Assembly (NCBI GenBank): GCA_019312705.1
Contig: JAFDCW010000173.1
Location: 1-14,838 of the forward strand
DNA length: 14,838 nt
Direction of reading: 5' to 3'
Origin: Deltaproteobacteria bacterium
GTDB lineage: Bacteria; Myxococcota; Polyangia; Polyangiales; B10-G4
The notes beneath the pieces were generated by a model, which was not told the DNA's origin, did not search any database, and was given only the letters and a program-made list of their open reading frames with translations. Position 1 is the stretch's first letter. Each line of letters begins with the position of its first letter. The position numbers and the translations under genes are program-made. Shown one piece after another: positions 1 through 8,824 of the stretch.

Positions 1-372
1 GTTCCATTCCAGGGATCTCCGTCGGCCCTGGCCGTGCTCTCCGTTCTCTTCCTCGCCGGCATGCTCGGTCAGGGCCTGTTCATCAGCGTCATCACCCGCA
101 ATCAGATGGTCGCGACTCAGGCCGCGACCCTCAGCTCGATGCTGCCTTCGTTGCTGCTCAGTGGCTTCGTTTTCCCGATTCAGAACATGCCCGAAGCGCT
201 CCAGGTGCTCACCCGCGCCATCCCGGCGAGGTATTACGTCGAGGGGCTCCGCGGGGTCCTGCTCCGGGGCAATGGCCTCGAAGAACTCTGGCCCCAGGTG
301 ATCGCCCTCGCAATCTTTGCAGGCATCATGCTCGCGCTCTCGACGGTCCGCTTTCGGAGGACCATCGCATGA
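1..372 (+). CDS. ABC-2 type transporter permease, C-terminal part (5' truncated by window)
   Basis: The frame is open from base 1, so only the last 123 residues of an inner-membrane ABC transporter permease are present. The piece is mostly hydrophobic. It has a helix near the start (VLFLAGMLGQGLFISVI), a second (MLPSLLLSGFVFPI) followed by the typical extracytoplasmic NMPEALQ segment, then the family-typical IPARYYVEGLRGVLLRG, and a last helix (IALAIFAGIMLALSTV) ending in a basic tail. These are hallmarks of the ABC-2 family (YbhS/YbhR-like drug exporters). Its stop overlaps the next permease start (ATGA), so the two are translationally coupled and probably form a heterodimeric channel. The ATPase and HlyD-type adaptor genes would be expected upstream, outside the window. 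The substrate cannot be told. Confidence 0.9.
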   Translation, partial: VPFQGSPSALAVLSVLFLAGMLGQGLFISVITRNQMVATQAATLSSMLPSLLLSGFVFPIQNMPEALQVLTRAIPARYYVEGLRGVLLRGNGLEELWPQVIALAIFAGIMLALSTVRFRRTIA

Positions 373-1517
373 ATCGCTACCTCGCCATGCTGCGATCCGT
401 GGTGAAGAAGGAGGTCCGGCAAACCGTGCGCGACAAGCGCATGATGGTCCTGCTGCTCGGGGTTCCACTGATTCAGCTCTTTCTCTTTGGACACGCGGTG
501 AACCTCGATGTGGATCAGGTGCCCACCGTCGTCGTCGACCTCGACGACACCGACACCAGCCGGGAGCACATCCGACGCCTGCTCGCGGACGGGACCCTCG
601 CCGACGCCGGCCGGGACCGCAGCGTCAGCCGGGCGGAACGGCGCCTCGAGGTCGGCACCGCGGCGGTGGTCTTGGTCATCGAGCGCGGCTTCGAAGACCA
701 CGTGACCCGTGGTCGGCGCGCAACCGTCCAGGCCATCCTCGACGGCAGCGACCCCAACCGGGCGAACGTCGCCGGCGCGGCCATCGGCGCCTACTTCCAA
801 GGTCAGAGCGAGGCCCTCATCCTGGCCAGGGTCACCCGCCTCTCAGCGTCGAGGGGCCAGGCGGCCCGCGTGCCGCGGGTCGATGTCGAGTCTCGGGTGC
901 TCTTCAATCCGCAGCTCGAGTCGGCGATCTACATGGTCCCCGGCGTGGCGGCGATGCTCTTGCTCATCATCACCACCATCGTGTCGGCGATGGGCCTCGC
1001 CCGGGAACGGGAAATAGGCACCCTCGAACAGATCCTCGTCACTCCCATCCCGAGCGTCATCTTCATCGCGGGGAAGATCTTTCCCTTCGCCGTGATCGGG
1101 CTCCTCGACTTCGGCCTCGCCCTCATCGTCGGCGCCACCATCTTCGACATGCCGCTCCGGGGGAGCATGGCGCTGTTGCTCCTCGCGACCGTGCTCTACC
1201 TCGGAACGACCCTCGGCATCGGTCTTCTGATTTCGACGGTGAGCCAAAGCCAACAGCAGGCCTTCCTCGGCGGCTTCCTCTTCATGCTCCCGGCGGCGTT
1301 GCTCAGCGGGATCATGACGCCGGTCCTGTCGATGCCCGAGTGGCTGCAGACCCTCACCCTCGGCAACCCCCTCCGGCACTACGCGGAGATCCTCCGGGGC
1401 TCGCTCCTCCGGGGCGCTGGCTTCGTCGAGCTCTCGAACCAGCTGCTCATCCTGGGCGGGATGGGATTCTTCATCTTCACCATCGCCAGCCTCCGCTTCC
1501 GTTCCTCCATGAGGTGA
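369..1517 (+). CDS. ABC-2 type transporter permease (YbhS/YbhR-like)
   Basis: A complete 382-residue inner-membrane permease. A first transmembrane helix (about residues 25-44) is followed by a large soluble loop (about 45-185), then a cluster of helices in the C-terminal half. The cytoplasmic coupling motif RERE.GTLEQILVTP lies at about residues 212-226, and the segment GNPLRHYAEILRGSLLRG near 331-348 matches the equivalent segment in the preceding permease. Length and layout are normal for ABC-2 exporters of the YbhF/YbhS/YbhR type, which pair two permeases with one ATPase. The ATG overlaps the upstream stop by four bases. The next gene, a TolC-like factor, starts three bases after this stop, which suggests a complete tripartite efflux operon. 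The exported substrate is unknown. Confidence 0.93.
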   Translation: MNRYLAMLRSVVKKEVRQTVRDKRMMVLLLGVPLIQLFLFGHAVNLDVDQVPTVVVDLDDTDTSREHIRRLLADGTLADAGRDRSVSRAERRLEVGTAAVVLVIERGFEDHVTRGRRATVQAILDGSDPNRANVAGAAIGAYFQGQSEALILARVTRLSASRGQAARVPRVDVESRVLFNPQLESAIYMVPGVAAMLLLIITTIVSAMGLAREREIGTLEQILVTPIPSVIFIAGKIFPFAVIGLLDFGLALIVGATIFDMPLRGSMALLLLATVLYLGTTLGIGLLISTVSQSQQQAFLGGFLFMLPAALLSGIMTPVLSMPEWLQTLTLGNPLRHYAEILRGSLLRGAGFVELSNQLLILGGMGFFIFTIASLRFRSSMR

Positions 1518-1520
1518 TCC
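1511..1520 (+). promoter_or_regulatory. Strong Shine-Dalgarno site of the TolC-like gene
   Basis: GAGGTGATCC directly precedes the ATG at 1521 and is a long match to the complement of the 16S rRNA 3' end. It overlaps the stop of the upstream permease, so the outer membrane factor is translated from the permease mRNA. It contrasts with the other genes in this window, most of which lack such a site. Confidence 0.8.
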
Positions 1521-3046
1521 ATGCGCGATTCGTCCATCCTATTCGCAACGCTCATCTTGGCCCTCGCGGCTCCCCTCGCGGCACAAGAGGCACCAGAGGC
1601 ACCAGAAGAGCATGCGGGTTCAGAGACAGAAGAGCTCCAAGACGCCAGCCTCGACGCACCGCCCCCGTCGTTCGACCTAGAGGAGTCGATCGCAGACGGC
1701 CCTTCACTCAGCGCGGCCGACGCGGCCACCCGGGCCGTCGACACTTCGCCGACCCTCGCGCGCGCCCGGGCGCTCTCCCAAGCATCGGAGTTCGGCGTGG
1801 CGCGGGCGCGGTCCCAGATGCTCCCGCGCCTCGACCTATCGGCGATGTACGCCCACATCGACGGTTTCGAGGACGGCTCGATCCCTCTTCCCGTCAATGA
1901 GGAGGCGATCGCGGTCCAACGAGAGCTCGCATCCCGGATCACCGACCCGGCCTCGCAGGCGCTCTGGACCGCACAGATCGAAGGCCAGGCAGCGGGGAAC
2001 GCCGTGTCCGTGCCGATGCCCCGCGATCGGGCCGACTTTGGCGTACGCCTCTCCTGGCCGGTGAGCGACTTCTTCTTCGCGATCTTGCCCGCAGTCGACG
2101 CCGCCGAGGCCGGCGCCCGGGCTCGCGAGTACGAGATCGCGGTGACTACGGCGGGTGTGCGGCGCAGCGCCTACGAGGCCTATTATACCCTGGCCCGCGC
2201 ACGGGGCGCCCACGGCGTGGCGGTCGAGGCCGAAGAGCAGGCCAAAGCCCGCCTCGAAGAGGTCGAGGCGGCGACACGCGCCGGTCTGCTGACCGAATCG
2301 GATCGCCTCGCGGTCGTATCGCGGGTCGCCGAAGCCGCCCAGGCTGTGGCCGCGGCGACCTCCGGCGTAGAGATCGCCGACGCGGCCCTGCGCACCCTCA
2401 TCGGCGCCGACGACGGCGCGGTGTTTGGAGTGGCCCTCGCCGAGGAGACCCCGGTCGACGCCGACTACGCGATGGCCTTGGACCGCCGCCCGGAGCTTCA
2501 GGCGCTACGCGAAGTGGTGACCGCCCAGCGCGGCGCCGCCCAGGTCGCCTACGCCGGCGGATTCCCCCATCTCCGGGTCCGCGCCGGCGCCAACTACGCC
2601 AACCCCAACCAATACCAGGTGCCGCCGACCCAGAACTGGGAGCCCAGCAGAACTGGGAGCCCAGCTGGGAGGTCGGGGCGAGCCTCACCTGGTCCCCGAA
2701 CGACACCCTGACCTCGGTCCACCACGGCGACCAGTTGAGCTCCGAGGTCGGCGCCACCGAGGCGCAGATCGAAAACATGCGACGCATGATCCAGCTCGAA
2801 GTCCGCCGGGCCCAGGCGGAGCTTCGGGCAGCCCAGCGGGGCCTCGAAGCCGCCGAGGCGTCCGTCGTGGCCGCCTCGACGGCCTACGAGAGCCGCCGAG
2901 CCCAGCTCCGCGCCGGCGGCACGACGACCGCAGAGCTCTTCGACAACGAACGGCAGCTGAACCGGGCGCGCCTCGTTCAACTCGACGCCCATGTGCTCGT
3001 CCAGCTGGCCAACGTGCACCTCGCTTACTCGGTCGGTGCGCTCTGA
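1521..3046 (+). pseudogene. TolC-family outer membrane efflux factor, frameshifted by a 17-bp tandem duplication
   Basis: The product would be the outer-membrane channel of the efflux pump encoded just upstream. The N-terminus is a signal peptide (RDSSILFATLILALAAPLAAQ), followed by an acidic linker. The TolC features come next: SAADAATRAVDTSPTLARARA, an LPRLDLSAMYAH strand, and long Ala/Glu-rich coiled-coil helices (about residues 190-310). The first frame stops at 2711 (396 residues) after an out-of-frame tail. A second frame continues to 3046 with the missing C-terminal half, starting WEVGASLTWSPNDTL, a typical TolC beta-strand segment, then another coiled coil (AQAELRAAQRGLEAAEASV) and the RAQLRAGGTTTAELFD motif. 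Deleting one copy of the duplicated 17 bp joins the two frames into 502 residues, a normal family length. This is either a recent mutation or an assembly error; the sequence on both sides is undecayed. It is convergent with the next gene, 7 bp apart. Confidence 0.88.
2632..2665 (+). repeat. Exact 17-bp tandem duplication inside the TolC-like gene
   Basis: The unit agaactgggagcccagc occurs twice in direct succession, at 2632-2648 and 2649-2665. Because 17 is not a multiple of three, it shifts the frame by two. With a single copy the protein reads TQNWEPSWEVGASLTW without a break. Confidence 0.95.
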
Positions 3047-3053
3047 TCGGAAG

Positions 3054-5369
3054 TCAGAGGTCGGAAGGTGCGACCGCGTCCGGGAGGGGAAGAATCTCCG
3101 CGTCGATGTTTCGCCCGTTGTCGCGAAACGAGACTCGGGTGGTGCGACTTTCGAGCGGGTAATCGGGAACCTGCAGGTTGATGCCGATCGGATTGCCCGA
3201 GATTTCGCCGTCGATGAGATCGAGCTCGCCGCGAGCGAGCTGCACGCCGATGAGCGCGCTTTCGGCGATGATGAAGTCGCGGGCTGTCGCCCGCCCTCCT
3301 TCGTAGATGCCGAGGCCGATGCCGCCGCCGAAGCCGGCGCACCGCGGGTCGGTGCATTGACGCGGGAGACTGCGACGGATCTGCACGTCGGTCAGTTCGA
3401 GATTCGACCCTTCTTCGAAGACCACGACGGTGGCCTCGCGATTGTCGAGGAAGCGGGCGTGGGTGATCACCGCTTCGGCACCTGAGTTGACGGTGACGGC
3501 GTGGCCGCTCAAGAGCAGCGGCCCGTTGCTGAACGTGTCGAGGATTTCCACGTGCGACGCCGTGGTGGAGGAGCCGGTGCCGGTCAACAATCCAGTGCCG
3601 TGGGCGCCCTCGATGAGCAGACGCTGAATCGTGACCACCGTGCCCTGAACCTCGAAGCCGCGACCGTAGGTGCCGTCGGGACGAGCAGCGACGTCCCGGA
3701 GGGTGACGTCGGAGAACGTGCCCCGGGACTCCCAGGCGACGATGCCGAGTTCGTGCACCCGCTCGACGTGAAGGCGCTCGACGGTGAACTCCGCGCCCGC
3801 CCCGACCTCGAAGCCCCGGCCGAAGAGCCGGTCGACGCCCGGTTCGGTATCACTGATGTGCAGGTCGCGAACCGTGGTGGGTAAGCCGGTCTGAAGCAGG
3901 ACGCCGGTACCGCGGGTGCCGGTGACCGCAATGCGGTCCAGGGTCACCTCGGCGCCCCCGAGGGCTTCGATGCCGGTGGCGGGATGACCGGCGATGCGAA
4001 CATCGCGGAGGGCCATCGAGGACCGGGCCGTCTCCCCGCCGTTGACGTAGACGGCCGACTCCTGACGGGTCAGGCCGTTGTCCCGGACCAGGGCCCGGGT
4101 GATGGAGATGGCGCCCCCGGCCTGGGTCGCCGCGGCGCGGTGGCCCTGCCGAGAAAACGCGGCATCGGTGACGGTAACGGTAGTGCCGTCGCCGTCGCAG
4201 AGGATGCCGCCCTCTCGATTGTCCTCCAGCCGAATGCGCGAATAGGTCGCCGTCGCGCCGAACGATGCCTGGAGCCCCTCGTGCAGGTTGCGACGGACGA
4301 TGCTGTCTTCGAGGGTGAGCGTCGCGTCGGTCGTCACGTAGGCGCCGACCCCGCTGTTGTCCTCGAGGATGCAGCCGGCGCCCCGGACCGTACTTCCGAG
4401 TTCGACGCCGAGAGCATCCCCGAAACCGCCGCCGGGGATCGTGTCGCGGACGTGAACGTCGGCGAGGCGCACGGTCGCCCCCCCGAGGGCCAGGATCCCC
4501 GTCTCGTGAGCCTCGGAGATCACCGCCCGGGTCAAGATGAGGCCGCCGCCGGACTCGACGTTGATGCCCCGCCCGAAAACCCCCGCCGCGGACCTCATGC
4601 GCCGGATGACGACTTCGGTGGCCTCGACCTCGGCCCCGTCGGCGATGGAGATGCCGGCGGTGGTTGCGGCGTCGATGATCACGGCGGTGAGCGTCGCTGT
4701 CCGGCCGGCTCCGCGAACGCGCACGCCGGGACGGGCTCCGGTGATGGTGAGGTTTTCGATGCGCGCACCAACTCCCGCGACCTCGACCACCGGCGTCGTC
4801 CCCACCGTGTCGGTCGCTCGGAGGGTCGTGCCTTCGACACAGGCGCCGCGAAGGGTCACGCCGGCGGCAACGGGCACGCTGCCCAAGTACTCGCCCCGGG
4901 CGAGGGCGATGGTGGTCCCCGCGGTTGCGACCGCCGTGGCGTCGCCGATGGCGCCAAAGGGCGCGCCGCGGGTCCCGTCCCCCGAGGTCGCGCCGGCCCG
5001 GACGTAGACCACCCCTGCCGCGGGCAAAGCCTCGGGCCAACCGTCATCCGTGCACGGGGTACCGATACGCAGGCATCCCGGCGTGCCCGGGAAGAGCGCC
5101 TCGTGGTCGGCGCAGGGGGACGCGGGGGAGGGAAGGGATGGAAAGGGGTCACAAGCGGCCAGGCCGTCGTCGTCGAAACGCACCCACCCGGGACGGCAGT
5201 CTCCGAAGTCCGGTCCGAGGGGTTCGGCTGGCGGCGCCGGAGAATCGACCGTTTGCCCGGGGCCGACGTGCGATCCGCCATCGGGGCCCGCATCGAGGCG
5301 GGGCACCTCGTCGTCACCGCCGCATGCCAGGAGCAGGCAAACGATGGGTAAGGCGCCGCGACGAAGCAC
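3054..5369 (-). CDS. Right-handed beta-helix repeat lipoprotein
   Basis: A 771-residue, probably surface-exposed or periplasmic lipoprotein. The GTG start gives VLRRGALPIVCLLLAC, a lipoprotein signal with two Arg, a short hydrophobic core and the lipobox LLAC, so Cys16 would carry the lipid. A flexible Asp/Gly/Pro linker follows, then a Cys-containing segment (about residues 58-106, six Cys). From about residue 120 the protein enters a parallel beta-helix with VVYVRAGATSGDGTRGAPFG and many 22-25 residue coils of the form AxVTLxxVxIxGxxxxGI. This resembles the pectate-lyase-like/NosD repeat folds. No catalytic residues could be assigned, so adhesion or polysaccharide binding is as likely as an enzyme activity. 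The frame stays open far upstream, but that part only shadows the divergent radical SAM gene. A -10-like TAGGCT lies 5 nt before the start. Confidence 0.87.
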   Translation of the reverse strand: MLRRGALPIVCLLLACGGDDEVPRLDAGPDGGSHVGPGQTVDSPAPPAEPLGPDFGDCRPGWVRFDDDGLAACDPFPSLPSPASPCADHEALFPGTPGCLRIGTPCTDDGWPEALPAAGVVYVRAGATSGDGTRGAPFGAIGDATAVATAGTTIALARGEYLGSVPVAAGVTLRGACVEGTTLRATDTVGTTPVVEVAGVGARIENLTITGARPGVRVRGAGRTATLTAVIIDAATTAGISIADGAEVEATEVVIRRMRSAAGVFGRGINVESGGGLILTRAVISEAHETGILALGGATVRLADVHVRDTIPGGGFGDALGVELGSTVRGAGCILEDNSGVGAYVTTDATLTLEDSIVRRNLHEGLQASFGATATYSRIRLEDNREGGILCDGDGTTVTVTDAAFSRQGHRAAATQAGGAISITRALVRDNGLTRQESAVYVNGGETARSSMALRDVRIAGHPATGIEALGGAEVTLDRIAVTGTRGTGVLLQTGLPTTVRDLHISDTEPGVDRLFGRGFEVGAGAEFTVERLHVERVHELGIVAWESRGTFSDVTLRDVAARPDGTYGRGFEVQGTVVTIQRLLIEGAHGTGLLTGTGSSTTASHVEILDTFSNGPLLLSGHAVTVNSGAEAVITHARFLDNREATVVVFEEGSNLELTDVQIRRSLPRQCTDPRCAGFGGGIGLGIYEGGRATARDFIIAESALIGVQLARGELDLIDGEISGNPIGINLQVPDYPLESRTTRVSFRDNGRNIDAEILPLPDAVAPSDL

Positions 5370-5374
5370 AGTGG

Positions 5375-5462
5375 AGCCTAACCCGCCTGCATCGGCTGCG
5401 CACCCGAGGGTCGGTGCGGACAAATGGCGCGCCACGGCCCGGGGCCTGGCGCCTGGTAGGCT
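5375..5462. promoter_or_regulatory. Divergent promoter region with two TAGGCT -10-like elements
   Basis: The 99-bp gap between the divergent beta-helix lipoprotein and radical SAM genes carries TAGGCT near both ends. On the - strand it is at 5375-5380, 5 nt before the lipoprotein GTG. On the + strand it is at 5457-5462, 6 nt before the radical SAM GTG. The mirror placement suggests -10 elements with near-leaderless transcripts. No convincing -35 hexamers are visible. For the + strand gene, GGTAGG could alternatively serve as a weak ribosome binding site. Confidence 0.4.
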
Positions 5463-5468
5463 CAGCCG

Positions 5469-7373
5469 GTGAGCGCCCCCCGCGAGCAACGCATCCCGCT
5501 CTTCCGGGGCCCCGAGCCGTGGCTCCGGGCAGGTGCGGCTGCGCACCGCTACCCGCTCTCGTCGATCACGTCCGAGGGGCTCGGCGAACACCACGAGCTC
5601 GAAGGGCGGACTCGGGTAGTTTTCAGCGGCGACCGCCCGGGCTTGCATCCCCAGATCCTCGAGGTCGTGCGCGCCGCGTCGCTGGCCGGGGTCCGAGAGG
5701 TGGCCCTGCAAGGTCCTGCCGACGCCTTCGTCGACCGCGCCTCTCCGGCGCGCCTCGCCGAAGCCGGGGCAACGCACGCCGTCGCCGTGGTCGGAGGCAT
5801 CCGTCGGCGAGTCTACGAACACGCCCTCGCGGCCCCCGGCACCTTCGACGCGGCCATGAGCGCCCTCGAAGACCTCGCCCGGTCGGCGCTGAAGCTCGAA
5901 GTGGTGGTGCCCCTCTACGCGACCACCCGGGACGACGTCGTGCCCCTCGTCGAGTGGCTGCTCGAGGGGCTCGGCGGGCCCGAGGCCCTCGCGGCGGTCT
6001 ACCTCGCGGTGCCCGAGGTCGCGGCGGTCGACGGCGCCGCGGCAAAGCTGCTGGTGCCGTACAGCGCCCAAGCCGAGGTCGCCGCCGCGGCCTTCTCCCG
6101 GTGCCGGCGCGCGGGGGTTTCCTACGGCTTCCTCGACCGCCGGGCCCCCAGCCCCTGCGCCGGCACCGAAGCCCTCGACCCCTACGGTTTCGTCTTTCAC
6201 GAGCGCGTGCGCAATCTGCAAAGGCGGGATCGGGCCGAGCTGACCCGGGTCGCCGCGTGCGAAGACTGTACCCTCGGCGACGCGTGCCCCGGCATCGAGG
6301 CCGCCTACGTAAAGCGCTTCGGCACCGACGGGCTCAGCCCCGTCGACCTCGACCGCTCCCTCGCCTGGCGGTTGCGCCAGACCGACCACGTCGCCCAAGA
6401 GTACCGCCACGTCTCAGCCTTCGACAACGCCGGGGGCGGCGACGGCCGGTCCCTGGTTCGAATCAACGGCCACTGCCAGATGGCGTGCAGCTTCTGTTTC
6501 GTCGACCGCACCGTGGCCGACTTCGACGCGGAGGAGCTCGAAGCTGCGTTCGAGACCCTCGCTGAACGCCACACGGACCACTTGGTGCTCTCCGGCGGCG
6601 AGCCCACGTTGCACCCGGACCTCCCGCGCCTCCTGGCCCGGGCCCGGAGCCTGGGCTTTCGGACTATCGAGCTTCAGACCAACGCCGTACGCCTCTCCGA
6701 CCGGACTCTGACCCGCGCCCTGGTCGAGAGCGGCCTGACCAAGGCGACGGTGTCATTGCACTCAAAGGACCCGTCAACGTCCGACGAGATCACCAAGATG
6801 AAGGGCGCCTTCCCCGAGACCGTCCAGGGCATGCACGTGCTCCGGGAGCTCGGCGTCGAGACCCAGGTCGCCCACGTCATCACCAAAAAGAACTACCGCG
6901 ACCTGCCAGACTTCGTCCGTTGGTTGACCGCGACCTATGCGCCCGAAGAAGGCGGCCTCAGCCTCTGCCTCGCCCTCGCCCAAGGCATCAGCGACCTCGT
7001 GTACTCGTGGGCCATCCCGCGCTTCACCGAGGTCGAACCCTTCGTCCGTGAGGCCCTCGACCACTGCCTCGAGGCCGGCCTCGGCTTCGGTGGGCTCATC
7101 GGCCAGGGCGGCTACCCCCCGTGCATGCTCGGCGGAGACCTCCGGTATTACCGAGGGGCCCTACCCAATCTCTACGTGAGCGCCGACCACCAAGAACAGT
7201 TCCACAAAGCCTCGCCCTGTGGCGAATGCAGCTTCGACCCCTATTGCGTAGGCATCCGCAAGGACTACGTGCGCTGCTACGGCGACGGAGAGGTGCGTGC
7301 GTTCCGCGCCGACATGGAGAGCTTCACGTCGAACGAACGCGTCGACGTCCCAGCCGGGCGTCTCGTTCGCTAA
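5469..7373 (+). CDS. Radical SAM protein with duplicated modules, first one degenerate; SPASM-like cysteines in both
   Basis: A 634-residue cytoplasmic protein made of two related halves. The C-terminal half is a canonical radical SAM domain: 4Fe-4S motif CQMACSFC (C336, C340, C343), SGGEPTLHP at 375-383 for SAM binding, and an auxiliary-cluster set C552...C584-x2-C587-x5-C593, as in SPASM or twitch domains. The N-terminal half follows the same plan but lacks CX3CX2C. At 53-61 it has SGDRPGLHP where SGGEPTLHP would be, and it keeps the auxiliary set C230...C264-x2-C267-x5-C273. It is therefore probably catalytically dead but may still bind a cluster or peptide. SPASM proteins usually modify ribosomal peptides or enzymes, and the HGS-repeat peptide 3 kb downstream is the obvious candidate substrate, although this is inferred. 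The GTG start is preceded by GGTAGGCT. Confidence 0.88.
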   Translation: MSAPREQRIPLFRGPEPWLRAGAAAHRYPLSSITSEGLGEHHELEGRTRVVFSGDRPGLHPQILEVVRAASLAGVREVALQGPADAFVDRASPARLAEAGATHAVAVVGGIRRRVYEHALAAPGTFDAAMSALEDLARSALKLEVVVPLYATTRDDVVPLVEWLLEGLGGPEALAAVYLAVPEVAAVDGAAAKLLVPYSAQAEVAAAAFSRCRRAGVSYGFLDRRAPSPCAGTEALDPYGFVFHERVRNLQRRDRAELTRVAACEDCTLGDACPGIEAAYVKRFGTDGLSPVDLDRSLAWRLRQTDHVAQEYRHVSAFDNAGGGDGRSLVRINGHCQMACSFCFVDRTVADFDAEELEAAFETLAERHTDHLVLSGGEPTLHPDLPRLLARARSLGFRTIELQTNAVRLSDRTLTRALVESGLTKATVSLHSKDPSTSDEITKMKGAFPETVQGMHVLRELGVETQVAHVITKKNYRDLPDFVRWLTATYAPEEGGLSLCLALAQGISDLVYSWAIPRFTEVEPFVREALDHCLEAGLGFGGLIGQGGYPPCMLGGDLRYYRGALPNLYVSADHQEQFHKASPCGECSFDPYCVGIRKDYVRCYGDGEVRAFRADMESFTSNERVDVPAGRLVR

Positions 7374-7414
7374 CCGGTCGACTGGCGTCGCCCTTTCGCC
7401 TTCTTGCCGACCAG

Positions 7415-8734
7415 CTACGGAGCCCAGTCGTAGACGCCGTTGGAGACTTCGATGGTGAACGGATCACAGGTCGGTGCACCCCCCGGGCGTAGCCGAACAC
7501 GAACGGCGTACTCCTTCGAGTTGTCGGAGCAGGGGCTGACGCTGGCGGCGGGGACGCTCGCGGCTGCCGCGCACGGACACTCTCCGGTCAAGACTGCGTC
7601 GATGGTCTCGCGGAGGTCGAAGGCATCGTTGAAATCGGTGAAGCCTTCGTCGAGGCGGCACTCTCCACCGCAGCCGCCTTTGCACACCGTGAACTCGTAG
7701 GCGTCCCCGGGGTTGGTGGTGAACTGAATGCGAACGTGCTGGTTGTCGCACGACGTATCGACGGTGTCGTTCGCGGTGAAGGTGTACCAAACTTCGCGGC
7801 CGGTTGGCTGAGCGTTGCCCGAAATGGTCATGCTCTGGCCGGTATCGTCAAACGTGCCGACGACGATGGGGGTCGCGCAGGCCGTCCCGTCGAGCACGTC
7901 TGGGGCGATGGTGCACTCACAACCGAGGATCGTACGGTCGACATCGCTGAAGCCCTCGGGGCAACCGCACGCGCCGGCCGAACACCACCCGCCGACGGGG
8001 TCCGCGGCGCAAAGTTCGCCGGGGTGACCGTCATCGACGATGCCGTCGCAGTTGGAATCGATGCCGTCGCAGACCTCGGGGGTGGTCTCGTCCGCCGAGC
8101 CGCCCTCCCCGGTGCTGCAGATCATGCCACTCGCATCCGGCGCGCACTCCAAGCTACCGGCGCCGCAGATGCCAACTGCCGGGCATGCTGCACCGAGCAT
8201 CGGGAAGTCTTCGTCAGCTTCACCGTCGCAGTCGTTGTCCAACCCGTCACAGATTTCGACGCCCACATAGTCGGACCCCCCGGGGCTCGACGAGCACTGG
8301 GTCGTCGATGCGGAGGTGCACTCGAGCACGCCAGTCCCGCAACCGAGCTCGCCCTCGCAGGTCGTGCCGACCATGAAGTCCTCGTCGGTATTCCCGTCGC
8401 AGTCCTCGTCGACACCATCGCAAATTTCGGGGCGCGTCGCGTCGGCGCTGCCGCCGGCCTCGGTCGAGCAGATAGCTTCGCCAGACGATCCACACTCGAA
8501 GGTGCCGTCGCCGCACGATCCTGCGCCGGTGCAATCGCCCCCGAGGTCGAAGCCCTCGTCGGTCATCCCGTCGCAGTCGTTGTCGAACCCGTCGCAGATT
8601 TCCGTCGCGTCAGGCGAGGCGTCAGGGTCGACGCAGCTTCCCGAGCCGCCCTCACCGCTCGCGCAGCCGAAGGCGGACAGAGATAGCGCGGCTGCCGACA
8701 GGGCGAGGACGGAGAGGTTACAAAAGCGCGCCAT
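7415..8734 (-). CDS. Cys-rich lipoprotein with four MopE-type CDGxDNDCDG motifs
   Basis: A 439-residue exported lipoprotein. Starting at the ATG at 8734 it reads MARFCNLSVLALSAAALS followed by LSAFGC, with lipid attachment at Cys24. An in-frame GTG at 8755 would add seven residues and is less likely. Four copies of CDGxDxxCDGxxDD/E lie at about residues 47-60, 105-118, 162-175 and 222-235. They are separated by Cys-paired spacers of the GxCGxGxxEC type. This matches the putative metal-binding motif of MopE-like proteins in Myxococcota; Ca2+ or Cu binding is plausible but not shown. The C-terminal half (about 280-439) is a beta-rich domain with a Cys-rich stretch (CKGGCGGEC). It is convergent with the radical SAM gene (41 bp between stops), so it is probably an independent unit. 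Confidence 0.85.
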   Translation of the reverse strand: MARFCNLSVLALSAAALSLSAFGCASGEGGSGSCVDPDASPDATEICDGFDNDCDGMTDEGFDLGGDCTGAGSCGDGTFECGSSGEAICSTEAGGSADATRPEICDGVDEDCDGNTDEDFMVGTTCEGELGCGTGVLECTSASTTQCSSSPGGSDYVGVEICDGLDNDCDGEADEDFPMLGAACPAVGICGAGSLECAPDASGMICSTGEGGSADETTPEVCDGIDSNCDGIVDDGHPGELCAADPVGGWCSAGACGCPEGFSDVDRTILGCECTIAPDVLDGTACATPIVVGTFDDTGQSMTISGNAQPTGREVWYTFTANDTVDTSCDNQHVRIQFTTNPGDAYEFTVCKGGCGGECRLDEGFTDFNDAFDLRETIDAVLTGECPCAAAASVPAASVSPCSDNSKEYAVRVRLRPGGAPTCDPFTIEVSNGVYDWAP

Positions 8735-8787
8735 CGTATCTATCGAGGTTACCACGACATGGTCGATCCCGCCGACTTGCTTTCCCC

Positions 8788-8819
8788 GATCACCTTCTGA
8801 AACCCTGGTGAAAGTGATC
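8788..8819 (+). promoter_or_regulatory. Imperfect inverted repeat that could mask the SD of the DUF483-like gene
   Basis: GATCACCTT (8788-8796) and AAAGTGATC (8811-8819) form a 9-bp arm pair with one mismatch and a 14-nt loop. The right arm, AAGTGATCC, resembles an extended Shine-Dalgarno site 4-5 nt before the GTG at 8825. The left arm resembles the 16S anti-SD, so an RNA hairpin could hide the site. It could equally be an operator or chance. Confidence 0.3.
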
Positions 8820-8824
8820 CCGCC

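Noticed and set aside
317..1900. Arg/Pro/His-rich + strand frame overlapping the permease and TolC-like genes
   Set aside because: Its low-complexity composition is typical of an off-frame reading of GC-rich coding DNA, and it conflicts with well-supported genes.
5370..6410. Upstream - strand extension of the beta-helix lipoprotein frame, which would make a 1118-residue protein
   Set aside because: It is antisense to the radical SAM gene, and the lipoprotein signal at 5369 marks the real start. Open antisense frames are expected at this GC content.
7374..7414. Terminator between the convergent radical SAM and MopE-like genes
   Set aside because: Only a 4-bp GGCG/CGCC stem without a T tract is visible, so it is too weak to call.
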